Source: DATEDA01 sp963744255
GTDB lineage: Bacteria > Pseudomonadota > Gammaproteobacteria > Burkholderiales > SG8-39
DNA length: 64,000 nucleotides
Assembly: GCA_963744255.1 (NCBI GenBank)
Contig: CAVUSZ010000001.1
Coordinates: 1-64,000, forward strand
Direction of reading: 5' to 3'
The notes beneath the pieces were generated by a model that worked only from the letters and a program-made list of their open reading frames with translations, was not told where the DNA came from and did not search any database. Below, in pieces: positions 30,347 through 39,262 of the stretch; position 1 is the first letter of the stretch; each line of letters opens with the position of its first letter. A program made the position numbers and the translations under genes.

Positions 30347-31576
30347 ATGGCCGTGAATCTGAATCCCCCTGACCCGGCCAAGCTCGCGCCCGTGGACGGG
30401 GTCGAGCTCGGCTTCGCGGAAGCGGGGTTTCGCAAGCGCGGCGGTCGCGACCTGATGCTGATGCGACTCGCGCCGGGGAGTCGGGTCGCGGGCGTGTTCA
30501 CGCGGAACAGCTTCGCGGCCGCGCCGGTCGAGGTCTGTCGGCGCCGCCTCGCCGCGCGGCGCTCGATCCGCGCACTCATCACGAATGCGGGCAATGCGAA
30601 CTGCGGCACCGGCGAGGCTGGCCTGCGCGCCGCGGAGCGCAGCTGCGAGGCGGTTGCGCGCGCGCTCGGGTGCGCGCCGGACGAGGTGCTGCCGTTCTCG
30701 ACCGGCGTGATCCTCGAGCCGCTGCCGGTGGAGCGCATCGAGGCGGCGCTGCCGCGCTGCCTCGCGACGCTCGGGCGCGCGAACTGGGCGGACGCGGCGG
30801 CGGCCATCATGACCACCGACACAGTGCCGAAGGCCGCCTCGCGCGCTGCCGAGATCGGCGGACGGCGCGTGCGCGTCACCGGGATCGCCAAGGGCGTCGG
30901 CATGCTGCAGCCGAACATGGCGACGATGCTCGCGTACCTCGCCACTGACGCGGCCATCGCGCAGGGTGCGCTCGAGAACCTCGTGCGCGAGGCGGCCGAC
31001 GCGTCGTTCAATCGCGTGACGGTCGACGGCGATACCTCGACCAACGATTCGTTCGTACTGATCGCCACGGCCCGCGCCGGCAACCCCGAGATCGGCACCG
31101 TCGAAGATCCGGGGTACGGTGCCCTGAAGCGCGCCGTCGTCGAGGTCGCGCGCGAGCTCGCGCAGGCGATCGCCCGCGACGGCGAAGGCGCGACCAAGTT
31201 CATCACCGTGCGCGTAACCGGGGCCGCCGCGGAAGCCGAAGCGGTCCGGGTGGCGAAGGCGATCGCGAACTCGCCGCTCGTGAAGACCGCGTTCTTCGCC
31301 TCCGACCCGAACCTCGGGCGGCTGATCATGGCGATCGGCAACGCCGGCATCGCCGACCTCGATCCCGGGCGGGTCGATCTCTGGCTCGGGGACGTGCAGG
31401 TGATCGAGCACGGGCGCCGGGCCGCCACCTACCGTGAAGAAGACGGGGCGGCCGCGATGTGTCCGTCCGAGATCGAGATCCGCGTCGCGCTCGGGCAGGG
31501 CAGCGCGGAGACGACCGTTTGGACGTGCGACTTTTCCTATGACTACGTCAAGATCAACGCGGAATACCGCACCTGA
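30347..31576 (+). CDS. argJ: bifunctional ornithine acetyltransferase/N-acetylglutamate synthase ArgJ
   Basis: Transfers the acetyl group from N-acetylornithine to glutamate in arginine synthesis and, in bifunctional forms, also uses acetyl-CoA. It is an Ntn-type self-cleaving protein: the KGVGMLQPNMATMLAYLATD stretch carries the Ala-Thr cleavage site whose Thr becomes the nucleophile. TNAGNANCGTGEAG, FSTGVILEPLP and DPNLGRLIMAIGNAG are further family motifs. Length of 409 aa. The following gene overlaps its end by 38 nt. argE lies elsewhere in the window, beside the opp genes. Confidence 0.95.
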   Translation: MAVNLNPPDPAKLAPVDGVELGFAEAGFRKRGGRDLMLMRLAPGSRVAGVFTRNSFAAAPVEVCRRRLAARRSIRALITNAGNANCGTGEAGLRAAERSCEAVARALGCAPDEVLPFSTGVILEPLPVERIEAALPRCLATLGRANWADAAAAIMTTDTVPKAASRAAEIGGRRVRVTGIAKGVGMLQPNMATMLAYLATDAAIAQGALENLVREAADASFNRVTVDGDTSTNDSFVLIATARAGNPEIGTVEDPGYGALKRAVVEVARELAQAIARDGEGATKFITVRVTGAAAEAEAVRVAKAIANSPLVKTAFFASDPNLGRLIMAIGNAGIADLDPGRVDLWLGDVQVIEHGRRAATYREEDGAAAMCPSEIEIRVALGQGSAETTVWTCDFSYDYVKINAEYRT

Positions 31577-32465
31577 ACCCGGCGGCGGCTTCGACCGGCT
31601 GATCGACCGCCTCGACGGCCTCGTCGACCGGATCGAGCGGCTCCTGCCGCCTCCCGCGCCGCCGCCGGACTGGAGCTCGGGCGTCGCCTTCCGTTGGCGC
31701 AAGCGGGACGGCCGCGGACGGCTCGCCCCGGTCGCTCATCCGCACAAGATCCGGCTCTCCGACCTGCAGGGCATCGATCGCCAGAAGGCGCTGGTGGAGC
31801 GCAACACCCGCCAGTTCGTCGCCGGCCGGCCGGCCAACAACGTACTGCTCACCGGCGCGCGCGGCACCGGAAAGAGCTCGCTCATCAAGGCGCTCCTCAA
31901 CCGCTTCCACCGCGACGGACTGCGCCTGATCGAGGTCGACAAGCTGGACCTCGTCGACCTGCCGGATCTCATCGACCTGGTCGCCGGCCGGCCGGAGAGA
32001 TTCGTCGTCTTCTGCGACGACCTGTCGTTCGAGGCGTCGGAGGCGGGCTACAAGTCGCTCAAAGTCGCGCTCGACGGCTCGATCGCGGCGACGTCCGACA
32101 ACGTGCTCATCTACGCGACGTCGAATCGCCGCCATCTGATGCCCGAGTTCATGCAGGAGAATCTCGAGTACCACCGCGTCGGCGAGGAGATCCATCCCGG
32201 CGAGACGTCCGAGGAGAAGATCTCGCTGTCGGAGCGCTTCGGACTATGGGTGTCGTTCTACCAGTTCGACCAGGACGGATATCTCGACATCGTCGGGCAC
32301 TGGCTGACGGAGATGGGCGGCACGCCCGGAGACATCGAGGCGGCGCGCGCCGAGGCGCTCCAGTGGGCGCTCGGCCGCGGTTCGCGGAGCGGGCGCGTCG
32401 CGTGGCAGTTCGCACGCGACTATGCGGGGCGCGCGAACGCCGCCGCGCGGCCGCGCCGCAAGTGA
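31539..32465 (+). CDS. DUF815 family AAA-type ATP-binding protein
   Basis: P-loop ATPase of the DUF815 family, length 308 aa. The Walker A is LLTGARGTGKSSLIKALL (about residues 104-121), a Walker B-like FVVFCDDLSFE lies near 155-165, and a sensor-like IYATSNRRHLMPEFM follows. The N-terminus has a short coiled segment (DRLIDRLDGLVDRIERLLP). Function is unknown; the family is often found between argJ and the Nudix gene in betaproteobacteria. ATG 31539 overlaps argJ by 38 nt, and its stop overlaps the GTG of the next gene. Confidence 0.85.
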   Translation: MTTSRSTRNTAPEPGGGFDRLIDRLDGLVDRIERLLPPPAPPPDWSSGVAFRWRKRDGRGRLAPVAHPHKIRLSDLQGIDRQKALVERNTRQFVAGRPANNVLLTGARGTGKSSLIKALLNRFHRDGLRLIEVDKLDLVDLPDLIDLVAGRPERFVVFCDDLSFEASEAGYKSLKVALDGSIAATSDNVLIYATSNRRHLMPEFMQENLEYHRVGEEIHPGETSEEKISLSERFGLWVSFYQFDQDGYLDIVGHWLTEMGGTPGDIEAARAEALQWALGRGSRSGRVAWQFARDYAGRANAAARPRRK

Positions 32466-33400
32466 CGCCCGCGATCGACGTCGCCGCGGCGATCCTCATC
32501 CGTCCCGAGGGAACCGTCCTCCTCGCTCAGCGCCCGGCCGGCAAGGTCTACGGCGGCTACTGGGAGTTTCCCGGTGGCAAGCTCGAGGCCGGGGAGGCCC
32601 CGGCGCAGGCGCTCGCGCGCGAGCTGCACGAGGAGCTCGGCATCGACATCGCCGACCCCGCGCCGTGGATCACGCGCGTCTACACCTATCCCCACGGTAC
32701 GGTCCGGCTGCACTTCTTCTGCGTCCGGCGCTGGTCCGGCGAGCCCCACGGGCGCGAGGGCCAGGCGTTCTCGTGGCAGCGGATCGACGCGCCGACCGTC
32801 GCCCCGATGCTCCCGGCCAACGCGCCGGTGTTTCGCGCGCTCTTGCTGCCGTCCGAGTACGCGATCTCCAACGCCGCCGAGGTCGGCGAGGACGCATTCC
32901 TCGATGCGCTGCGACGCCGCCTCGCGCACGGCCTGCGGCTCGTCCAGCTGCGAGAGAAGACGATGGCGCGCGATCGCCTCGCACCGCTCGCACGCGCGGT
33001 CGTGCGGCTCGTTCGCGCTGCCCACGGCATCGTGCTGGTGAACGGCGACGAAGCGCTCGCGCGCGACTCGGGCGCGCACGGGGTGCATCTTACTGCCGGA
33101 CAGCTCGCTGCCGCTCGCGCGCGACCGGTGCTCGAATACGTCGGCGCATCGATACACGGTGCAGACGAGCTGCGCAAGGCGGAGGCGCTGGCGCTCGATT
33201 TCGCCGTGCTCGGGCCGGTCGCCGCCACGCCGACGCATCCGCACGTCGCGACGCTCGGCTGGGACGGATTCGAGCGCGTCGCGCGCGACTCGGGCGTGCC
33301 GGTGTTCGCGATCGGCGGCCTCGCGCGCGCCGATATCGAGCGCGCCCGTGCGCGCGCCGCGCACGGGGTGGCGATGATTCGGGGGGCCTGGGAGGGATAA
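32462..33400 (+). CDS. Nudix hydrolase fused to a ThiE-like thiamine phosphate synthase domain
   Basis: Two-domain protein of 312 aa. Residues 1-130 are a MutT-like Nudix domain that sanitises 8-oxo-dGTP in relatives; the Nudix box runs from GGKLEAGEAPAQAL through ARELHEELGID. Residues about 145-312 form a TIM-barrel like ThiE/TenI, with LRLVQLREKTM, HLTAGQL and AIGGLARADIERA. The diphosphate-binding residues of true ThiE are only partly recognisable, so the second domain may not make thiamine phosphate. Such fusions are known in beta- and gammaproteobacteria. GTG 32462 overlaps the previous stop. Confidence 0.85.
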   Translation: MTPAIDVAAAILIRPEGTVLLAQRPAGKVYGGYWEFPGGKLEAGEAPAQALARELHEELGIDIADPAPWITRVYTYPHGTVRLHFFCVRRWSGEPHGREGQAFSWQRIDAPTVAPMLPANAPVFRALLLPSEYAISNAAEVGEDAFLDALRRRLAHGLRLVQLREKTMARDRLAPLARAVVRLVRAAHGIVLVNGDEALARDSGAHGVHLTAGQLAAARARPVLEYVGASIHGADELRKAEALALDFAVLGPVAATPTHPHVATLGWDGFERVARDSGVPVFAIGGLARADIERARARAAHGVAMIRGAWEG

Positions 33401-33419
33401 ACGGCGAGCCGTACACGCG

Positions 33420-33626
33420 TCACTGCGCTGCCGGGGGCACCGGCGGCGGGCTGCCGGTTTCCTCCTCCTGCTCGACAGTCGCGACGCGATACTGCTCGGT
33501 CGCCCACGCGCCGAGATCGACGGTCTTGCAGCGCTCGGAACAGAACGGCCGGAACGCGTTCTCGGGGATCCACGGCACCTGCTTGCCGCAGCGCGGGCAC
33601 GGCACGGAGCGTACGGCGGCGGTCAC
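33420..33626 (-). CDS. yacG: DNA gyrase inhibitor YacG
   Basis: Small zinc-finger protein of 68 aa. The four zinc-binding cysteines are in CPRCGK (residues 10 and 13) and FCSERC (residues 29 and 33), with WIPENAFRPFCSERCK matching the YacG family. E. coli YacG binds GyrB and inhibits gyrase. The tail is Pro- and Glu-rich. It starts with GTG overlapping the zapD stop, as in the widespread coaE-zapD-yacG order. Confidence 0.9.
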   Translation of the reverse strand: MTAAVRSVPCPRCGKQVPWIPENAFRPFCSERCKTVDLGAWATEQYRVATVEQEEETGSPPPVPPAAQ

Positions 33627-34381
33627 AGGTTGCAGAAGGTCAGCTCGAATTCGACGTCGTGCTCGACCGTGCGCGGCCGCGGCTCGGTGCCGCCGACGGC
33701 AACGAAGCGGACGTTGAGCGCGTAGCGGTTGGCGCTGATCTCGGGGACGCAATCGGCGGCGAGCGCGAGGCGGATGCGGACCATCTGCGCGGTGCGCCCG
33801 CCAAGCATCTGCTGGAATGTGCCCTGCGGCGCGGTGAGCCGCGCGGGCTTGCCGCTCTCGCGCAAGAGTTTCAGCACTACCGCCGCGCCGTCGCGGATTG
33901 GCAGCATCGGCGCGATCCACCCCTTGAGGTCGGCGAGCCGTATGTCGCTCCCGCGATGCAACCAGAAGTGATACGAGGGCAGGTCGAATTCGCAGGCTCC
34001 GCCCGGGATGCCGGTGCGCTGCTTGATCGCCATCAGCCACTCGTTGTCGCGCAGGTGCTGGCCGATCTTGCCCACCATGCCGTAGAGGCCGGCGTGAGTC
34101 TGCTCGATGTCGCGCACGACCGCGGCGAGCACCTGCTGGTCGATCTCGGGGCTCGAGCGGAACGAGTACATGACCTGCTTCTGGCGCTCGAGCTCTTGTA
34201 GGAGGTCCGACTTGAGGTCGGCGCGGCCAGTGACGTCGAGGATCTCGAACAGGGTGAGGAGCGCCGCATGGTGCTCGGGCGCTTCGGTGCGGTCCAGGTA
34301 GAAGCGCGCCCGCTCGAACAAGTCCTCCAGGCGCAGCATCGTCCGGATGCGCTCGACCAGCGGATACTCGTAAGTGATCAC
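33623..34381 (-). CDS. zapD: cell division protein ZapD (YacF/DUF1342)
   Basis: Cytoplasmic protein that crosslinks FtsZ filaments by binding the FtsZ C-terminal peptide. The helical N-terminal half begins YEYPLVERIRTMLRLEDLF, and GKIGQHLRDNEWLMAIKQR is conserved. The beta-rich C-terminal half contains CEFDLPSYHFWL and ends in FELTFCNL. Length of 252 aa is normal. The start is a GTG at 34381. About 90 bp separates it from coaE. Confidence 0.92.
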   Translation of the reverse strand: MITYEYPLVERIRTMLRLEDLFERARFYLDRTEAPEHHAALLTLFEILDVTGRADLKSDLLQELERQKQVMYSFRSSPEIDQQVLAAVVRDIEQTHAGLYGMVGKIGQHLRDNEWLMAIKQRTGIPGGACEFDLPSYHFWLHRGSDIRLADLKGWIAPMLPIRDGAAVVLKLLRESGKPARLTAPQGTFQQMLGGRTAQMVRIRLALAADCVPEISANRYALNVRFVAVGGTEPRPRTVEHDVEFELTFCNL

Positions 34382-34471
34382 TCTCGCGCTGCACCTGTCC
34401 GAGAATCGTCACTGATTCTGACGGATATCCTCCGCCCTGACAACGCTCCTCGCCCCGCGCCGCGAGATGGA

Positions 34472-35077
34472 TTACGCGCCGGCCAGCGCAAGGTAGCGAG
34501 AATGAAGCGCCGCCACCTGCGGCGGCAGCCGCGCCGGATCGCCGCCGTTGTCGATCACGTCATCGGCGTGCGCGAGGCGCGCTGCACGGCTCGTCTGCGT
34601 TGCCATGATCGCCTCGACCTCGGCACGCGCCAGCCGGCTCCGCAGCATGACCCGCCGGATCTGCTCCTCCTCGGGGCAATCCACCACGAGCACGCGGTCG
34701 CAGCGCCCGCGCGGATCACCGGACTCGACGAGCAGTGGAATCATGAGCACGACGTACGGGCTCGCCGCAGCGGCTTGCCGCTGCTCGCTCTCCGCGCGGA
34801 TCAGGGGGTGCAGGATCGCCTCGAGGCGCTTGCGTGCACCGGGCTCGCTGAACACGCGCCGGCGCATCCGATCGCGGTCGAGAGCGCCGCGGGGGTCGAT
34901 GACGTCGGGCCCGAACTCGGCGCGAATTGCCGGGATCCCGGCGCCGCCCGGCGCGGTCAGCTCGTGCGCGAGCGCGTCGGCGTCGATGACCTCGATGCCC
35001 CGCTCGGCGAACAGCTGCGCGACGCTCGACTTGCCGCTGCCGATGCCGCCGGTGAGGCAGATGGTCGGCCTGTTCAC
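34472..35077 (-). CDS. coaE: dephospho-CoA kinase
   Basis: Phosphorylates the 3'-hydroxyl of dephospho-CoA, the last step of coenzyme A synthesis. The P-loop is LTGGIGSGKSSVAQLF (about residues 8-23), followed by the VIDADALAHELT substrate motif, EAILHPLI and VVDCPEEEQIRRVMLR in the lid region. Length of 201 aa. It starts with GTG overlapping the pilD stop (GTGA), so the two are probably co-translated, as in many proteobacteria. Confidence 0.94.
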   Translation of the reverse strand: MNRPTICLTGGIGSGKSSVAQLFAERGIEVIDADALAHELTAPGGAGIPAIRAEFGPDVIDPRGALDRDRMRRRVFSEPGARKRLEAILHPLIRAESEQRQAAAASPYVVLMIPLLVESGDPRGRCDRVLVVDCPEEEQIRRVMLRSRLARAEVEAIMATQTSRAARLAHADDVIDNGGDPARLPPQVAALHSRYLALAGA

Positions 35078-35934
35078 AGGAGCTGCGCGAGGTAGCGGTC
35101 GACGATGCCCTTTCCCCAGAAGAGCGCGATCAGGCCGGCGCCGGCGAGATACGGCCCGAAGGGGATGGGGACGTCGCGGCCGCGCCGCGCGAGGATCATC
35201 AGGGCGATGCCCGCCACCGCGCCCACGAACGAGGACGCAAGGATCACGAGCGGCAGCATCTTCCAGCCGAGCCACGCGCCGATCGCGGCGAGCAGCTTGA
35301 AGTCACCGAACCCCATGCCTTCCTTGCCAGTCGCGAGCTTGAACCCCCAGTAGACGATCCACAGCACGAGATAGCCGGCGACCGCGCCGAGTACCGCCGA
35401 CTGGAGATCGACGAACGTGCCGCGGAGGTTGAAGAGCAGTCCCGCCCAGAGCAGCGGCAGCGTGATCGAGTCGGGCAGCAGCTGGGTGTCGATGTCGATG
35501 AACGCGAGCGCGATCATGCACCAGGTGAACAGCATCGCGCCGAACGCCGCGTAGCCGAACCCGAAGCGCCAGGCGCAATACGCGGTGCCGAGGCCGGTCA
35601 GCGCTTCGACGATCGGGTAGCGGATTCCGATCGACGCACGGCACGCGGAGCACTTGCCGCGCAGCCACAGGTACGAGGCGAGCGGAATGTTCTCGAGCGG
35701 GGTGATCTGGTGTCCGCACGACGGGCAGCCGGAACGCGGCGTCACCAGATCGAACCGCGGCTGCGTGGGCGGAGGCTCGCCGCGCAGCTCGGCGCATTGC
35801 GCTTGCCACTCCCGCTCCATCATCTTCGGCAGACGGTGGATCACCACGTTCAGGAACGATCCGATTGCGAGACCGAAGAGCGCGCCCATGGCGCTGAAAA
35901 CCGCGGGACTCGCGACGTATTCGGCGAAGCTCAT
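35074..35934 (-). CDS. pilD: type IV prepilin peptidase/N-methyltransferase PilD
   Basis: Inner-membrane aspartyl protease that cleaves and N-methylates prepilins and pseudopilins. The N-terminal methylase part has FGLAIGSFLNVVIHRLP and a zinc tetracysteine (CPSCGHQ and CSACRAS). The protease Asp residues lie in FIDIDTQLLPD and in GMGFGDFKLLAAIGAWLG. About seven membrane segments are visible. Length of 286 aa. It lies upstream of coaE and downstream of pilC on the same strand. Confidence 0.95.
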   Translation of the reverse strand: MSFAEYVASPAVFSAMGALFGLAIGSFLNVVIHRLPKMMEREWQAQCAELRGEPPPTQPRFDLVTPRSGCPSCGHQITPLENIPLASYLWLRGKCSACRASIGIRYPIVEALTGLGTAYCAWRFGFGYAAFGAMLFTWCMIALAFIDIDTQLLPDSITLPLLWAGLLFNLRGTFVDLQSAVLGAVAGYLVLWIVYWGFKLATGKEGMGFGDFKLLAAIGAWLGWKMLPLVILASSFVGAVAGIALMILARRGRDVPIPFGPYLAGAGLIALFWGKGIVDRYLAQLL

Positions 35935-35957
35935 GATAGGCCGTTGCTGGGCGAGCT

Positions 35958-35979
35958 ACGAGGGGGCGCGCCCCCTCGT
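35958..35979. repeat. 22-nt GC-rich perfect palindrome between pilC and pilD
   Basis: ACGAGGGGGCG and its exact reverse complement CGCCCCCTCGT adjoin without a gap. On either strand it would fold into a very stable hairpin with at least nine pairs. There is no following T-run, so it may be a processing or mRNA-stabilising structure rather than a terminator. It lies 24 bp upstream of the pilD start. Confidence 0.5.
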
Positions 35980-36052
35980 TCCGTAGCGGGGGATACACAA
36001 GGAGAGTCTTGTTCGCGCGAGGGTCGTCTTGCGGGGCTGCATCCTCACTGAG

Positions 36053-36089
36053 GCGTCAAGAAAGGGTTACGGGCGAGTGCCTGTAACCC
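36053..36089 (-). terminator. intrinsic terminator after pilC
   Basis: On the minus strand GGGTTAC (36089-36083) pairs with GTAACCC (36070-36064) across a 12-nt loop and is followed by TTTCTTGA. It lies 23 bp after the pilC stop, separating pilBC transcription from pilD-coaE-zapD-yacG. Confidence 0.6.
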
Positions 36090-36111
36090 CTGAGCGGTGG
36101 TATCCGGCCGG

Positions 36112-37341
36112 CTACACCACCTGGCCGAGCTTGAAGATCGGCAGGTACATCGCGATCACCATGCCGCCGATCAGCACGCCCAGCACCACCATGATGAGCG
36201 GCTCCATCAGCGACGAGAGCGCTTCGACCGCGTCGTCGACCTCCGCCTCGTAGAAGTCGGCGACCTTGCTGAGCATGTGGTCGAGCGAGCCCGACTCCTC
36301 GCCGATCGACGCCATCTGCACGACCATGTTGGGGAACACGTTCGCGTTCCCCATCGCGGCGGTGAGGCTCGTGCCGGTGCTCACCTCCTGCTGGATCTGC
36401 TTGGTCGCGATCTTGTACACGTAGTTGCCCGCGGCGCCGCCCACCGAATCGAGAGCCTCGACCAGCGGGACGCCGGCCGCGAACATCGTCGAGAGCGTGC
36501 GCGTCCAGCGCGCTATGACCGACTTCCTGATGATGTCGCCGAAGATCGGCATCCTCAGCAGCAGCCGATCCATCGAGATCTGCACCGCCTCCGAGCGCTT
36601 CCACAGCTCGAAGAAGCCCCAGACGCCGCCGATCAGAATGCCGAAGATCAGGTACCAGAACTCGACGAAAAAGTCCGACACTCCCATCACGACCAGCGTG
36701 GGCGCCGGGAGGTCGGCCCCGAAGCTCGTGAACACCTGCTTGAAGGCCGGGATGACGAAGATCATGATCACCGCGGTGATGATGAACGCGACGACGATCA
36801 CCGCGACCGGGTAGAACAGCGCCGACTTGATCTTCGACTTGATCGCGAGGATCTTCTCCTTGTAGGTCGCGAGCCGGTCGAGCAGCGTCTCCAATATCCC
36901 CGCCTGCTCACCGGCCTGGACCAGGTTGCAGAAGAGGGCATCGAAGTGGAGCGGATGCTTGCGGAACGCCGCGGCCAGCGACGAGCCGGTCTCCACGTCG
37001 GACTTGACGTCCATCAGCAGCTTCGTGACCCGCGGGTTCGCATGCCCCTTGCCGACGATGTCGAACGCCTGCAGGAGCGGCACCCCCGCCTTCATCATCG
37101 TGGCGAGCTGCCGGGTGAAAAGCGCGATGTCCTTCTCGGTGACCCGCTTGCCGCCGGCGAGCCGCTGCCTGCGGACCTTCGTGACGTTGATGCCCTGGCG
37201 TCGCAAGGTCGCGTTGACGACGGCCTCGCCGCTCGCGCGTATCTCGCCCTTGACCGTCTTCCCGGTCTTGTCGCGGCCCTCCCACTGGAACACCGCTTCC
37301 TTGACGGCTTCGCGCCTGAGTGCTCCCGCTGCAGTTGCCAT
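36112..37341 (-). CDS. pilC: type IV pilus inner-membrane platform protein PilC
   Basis: GspF/PilC-family polytopic protein that couples the pilus ATPases to pilin polymerisation. It has two homologous halves. The first contains FTRQLATMMKAGVPLLQAFD (about residues 67-86) and the second ARWTRTLSTMFAAGVPLVEA; three membrane segments are seen, the last at the C-terminus. The N-terminal FQWEGRDKTGKTVKGEIRAS is typical. Length of 409 aa. It follows pilB closely, so the two form one transcript. Confidence 0.95.
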   Translation of the reverse strand: MATAAGALRREAVKEAVFQWEGRDKTGKTVKGEIRASGEAVVNATLRRQGINVTKVRRQRLAGGKRVTEKDIALFTRQLATMMKAGVPLLQAFDIVGKGHANPRVTKLLMDVKSDVETGSSLAAAFRKHPLHFDALFCNLVQAGEQAGILETLLDRLATYKEKILAIKSKIKSALFYPVAVIVVAFIITAVIMIFVIPAFKQVFTSFGADLPAPTLVVMGVSDFFVEFWYLIFGILIGGVWGFFELWKRSEAVQISMDRLLLRMPIFGDIIRKSVIARWTRTLSTMFAAGVPLVEALDSVGGAAGNYVYKIATKQIQQEVSTGTSLTAAMGNANVFPNMVVQMASIGEESGSLDHMLSKVADFYEAEVDDAVEALSSLMEPLIMVVLGVLIGGMVIAMYLPIFKLGQVV

Positions 37342-37397
37342 GTCGTTCGCCTCGCTTCCCTAGGTCGCCGTCGCCGGCGTGTGTTTATCCCGCGTGT

Positions 37398-39116
37398 TCA
37401 TTCGTTGGTCACGCCCATCAGCTCCTCGAGCGAGGTGACCCCCTGCTTGACCTTCGACAGTCCCGATTGCCGGAGGTCGCGCACGCCCTCGAGGCGGGCC
37501 TGGTCGGCGATCTCGAGCGCATTGCCGCCGCGCATGATGACCCGCCGCATCTCGTCGCTGATCGTCATCACCTGGTAGATGCCGGTACGGCCCTTGTAGC
37601 CGGAGCCCTTGCAGCGGTCGCAGCCGACCGCGGCGTAGGGCCGCCAGCTGCCGTCGAGATCCGTCTCGTCGAAGCCCGCCCCGAGGAGCGCCTCGACCGG
37701 CAGATCGGCCGGCTTCTTGCAGTTGCACAGCCGGCGGGCGAGCCGCTGGGCGGTGATCAGGATGACGGCGGAGGCGACGTTGAACGCCGGAATCCCCATG
37801 TTTACGAGCCGCGTGAGCGTGGTCGGCGCGTCGTTGGTGTGCAGCGTCGACAGCACCAGGTGGCCGGTCTGCGCCGCCTTCACCGCGATCTCGGCGGTCT
37901 CGAGATCGCGGATCTCGCCGACCATGATGATGTCCGGGTCCTGGCGCAGGAAGGCGCGGAGGGCGCTCGCGAAGGTGAGGCCCGCCTTCTCGTTCACGTT
38001 GACCTGGTTGATCCCGGGCAGGTTGATCTCGGCCGGGTCTTCCGCGGTCGAGATGTTGATCCCGGGCTTGTTGAGGATGCTCAGGCACGTGTAGAGCGAA
38101 ACGGTCTTCCCGCTGCCGGTCGGTCCGGTAACCAGCACCATGCCGTAGGGACGCTGGACTGCCTCCAGGATCGCCGCTTTCTGCTCGGCCTCGTAGCCGA
38201 GCGCGTCGATATTCAGCGTCGCCGCGGAGGAGTCGAGGATCCGCAGTACGAGCTTCTCGCCGTAAAGCGTAGGCAGGGTCGACACGCGGAAGTCGATCGC
38301 ACGGTCCTTCGACAGCACGAGCTTGAGCCGGCCGTCCTGCGGCACGCGCTTCTCCGAGATATCGAGCTTCGAGATGACCTTGAGCCGGGATGCGATCTTC
38401 TCCCGCAGCAGGAGCGGCGGCTGCGTGATCTCGCGCAGCTCGCCGTCGATGCGGAAGCGGATGCGGTAGAACCGCTCGTAAGGCTCGAAGTGGATGTCGG
38501 AGGCGCCGTCGCTGATGGCATCCAGCATCACCTTCTGGATGAACTTGACGACCGGCGCGTCGTCGACCTCGGTCGCGGCCGCTTCGATCGCTGCGCTCTG
38601 CGCCTCGTCGTCGCTGAACTCGACCGAGAGATCCTCGTCGATGAGCTGCTTGAGCGATGCCTCGGCTCGCTCGAGCACGCGGACGAGAATCGCGCGCAGC
38701 TTGTCGTCCTCGACCACGATCGGCTCGATCGACATCGAGGTCTGGAACTTGACCTCGTCGAGCACCTGGGTGTTGGAGGGGTCCGAGATCGCGACCGCGA
38801 GCCGGTTGCCGCGCTTGCGCAGCGGCAGCACGCGCCGGTCGCGCATCAGCTTCTTGTCGACCAGATCGAGCGGCAGCCCGGCGGTGTCCAGGGCCTCGAG
38901 GTCGAGGAGCGGCAGGCCGAAGGTGCGGGAGGCGAACTCGGCGATGTCGAGCGTGCTCATCCTGCGGCTCGCGACGAGCTGCTCGATGAACCCGGAGCCG
39001 TGGTTGCGTGCCTGGACCGAGAGCTCCTCGGCGACGTTCTCCGCGAGCCGGCCGTGCTGGACGAGGGCCCGCGCGAGCCCGCTCATCGCCACGCCGTAGC
39101 TTGGATTGACCGCCAT
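37398..39116 (-). CDS. pilB: type IV pilus assembly ATPase PilB
   Basis: Hexameric extension motor powering pilus growth. An N-terminal MshEN-type domain (about residues 20-150, with ISDPSNTQVLDEVKFQTS) precedes the motor core. The Walker A is VTGPTGSGKTVSLYTCL, the Asp box contains STAEDPAEINLPGINQ, the Walker B region is LRQDPDIIMVGEIRDLETA, and CNCKKP and CDRCKGSGYKGR form the zinc tetracysteine. Length of 572 aa. Both pilB-pilC and pilD are present, but no major pilin gene is in the window. Confidence 0.95.
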   Translation of the reverse strand: MAVNPSYGVAMSGLARALVQHGRLAENVAEELSVQARNHGSGFIEQLVASRRMSTLDIAEFASRTFGLPLLDLEALDTAGLPLDLVDKKLMRDRRVLPLRKRGNRLAVAISDPSNTQVLDEVKFQTSMSIEPIVVEDDKLRAILVRVLERAEASLKQLIDEDLSVEFSDDEAQSAAIEAAATEVDDAPVVKFIQKVMLDAISDGASDIHFEPYERFYRIRFRIDGELREITQPPLLLREKIASRLKVISKLDISEKRVPQDGRLKLVLSKDRAIDFRVSTLPTLYGEKLVLRILDSSAATLNIDALGYEAEQKAAILEAVQRPYGMVLVTGPTGSGKTVSLYTCLSILNKPGINISTAEDPAEINLPGINQVNVNEKAGLTFASALRAFLRQDPDIIMVGEIRDLETAEIAVKAAQTGHLVLSTLHTNDAPTTLTRLVNMGIPAFNVASAVILITAQRLARRLCNCKKPADLPVEALLGAGFDETDLDGSWRPYAAVGCDRCKGSGYKGRTGIYQVMTISDEMRRVIMRGGNALEIADQARLEGVRDLRQSGLSKVKQGVTSLEELMGVTNE

Positions 39117-39262
39117 CCCCCGCCCGCATTCCCCTCACGCCGAGACGCAGGGATGATGCAACGCTCGCCAGCGCCTGTAAAGCCTAAAGTGTCACATCTA
39201 AGGCCATGAGTTAAGGCGGGATTTTGCCAATCCGGGGGCGATCTTCGGGGGTCCGGCGCCGG

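Noticed and set aside
39117..39262. Sigma-54 promoter upstream of pilB
   Set aside because: TGGC and TTGC elements are present on the minus strand, but the GG-to-GC spacing is 8 rather than 10.
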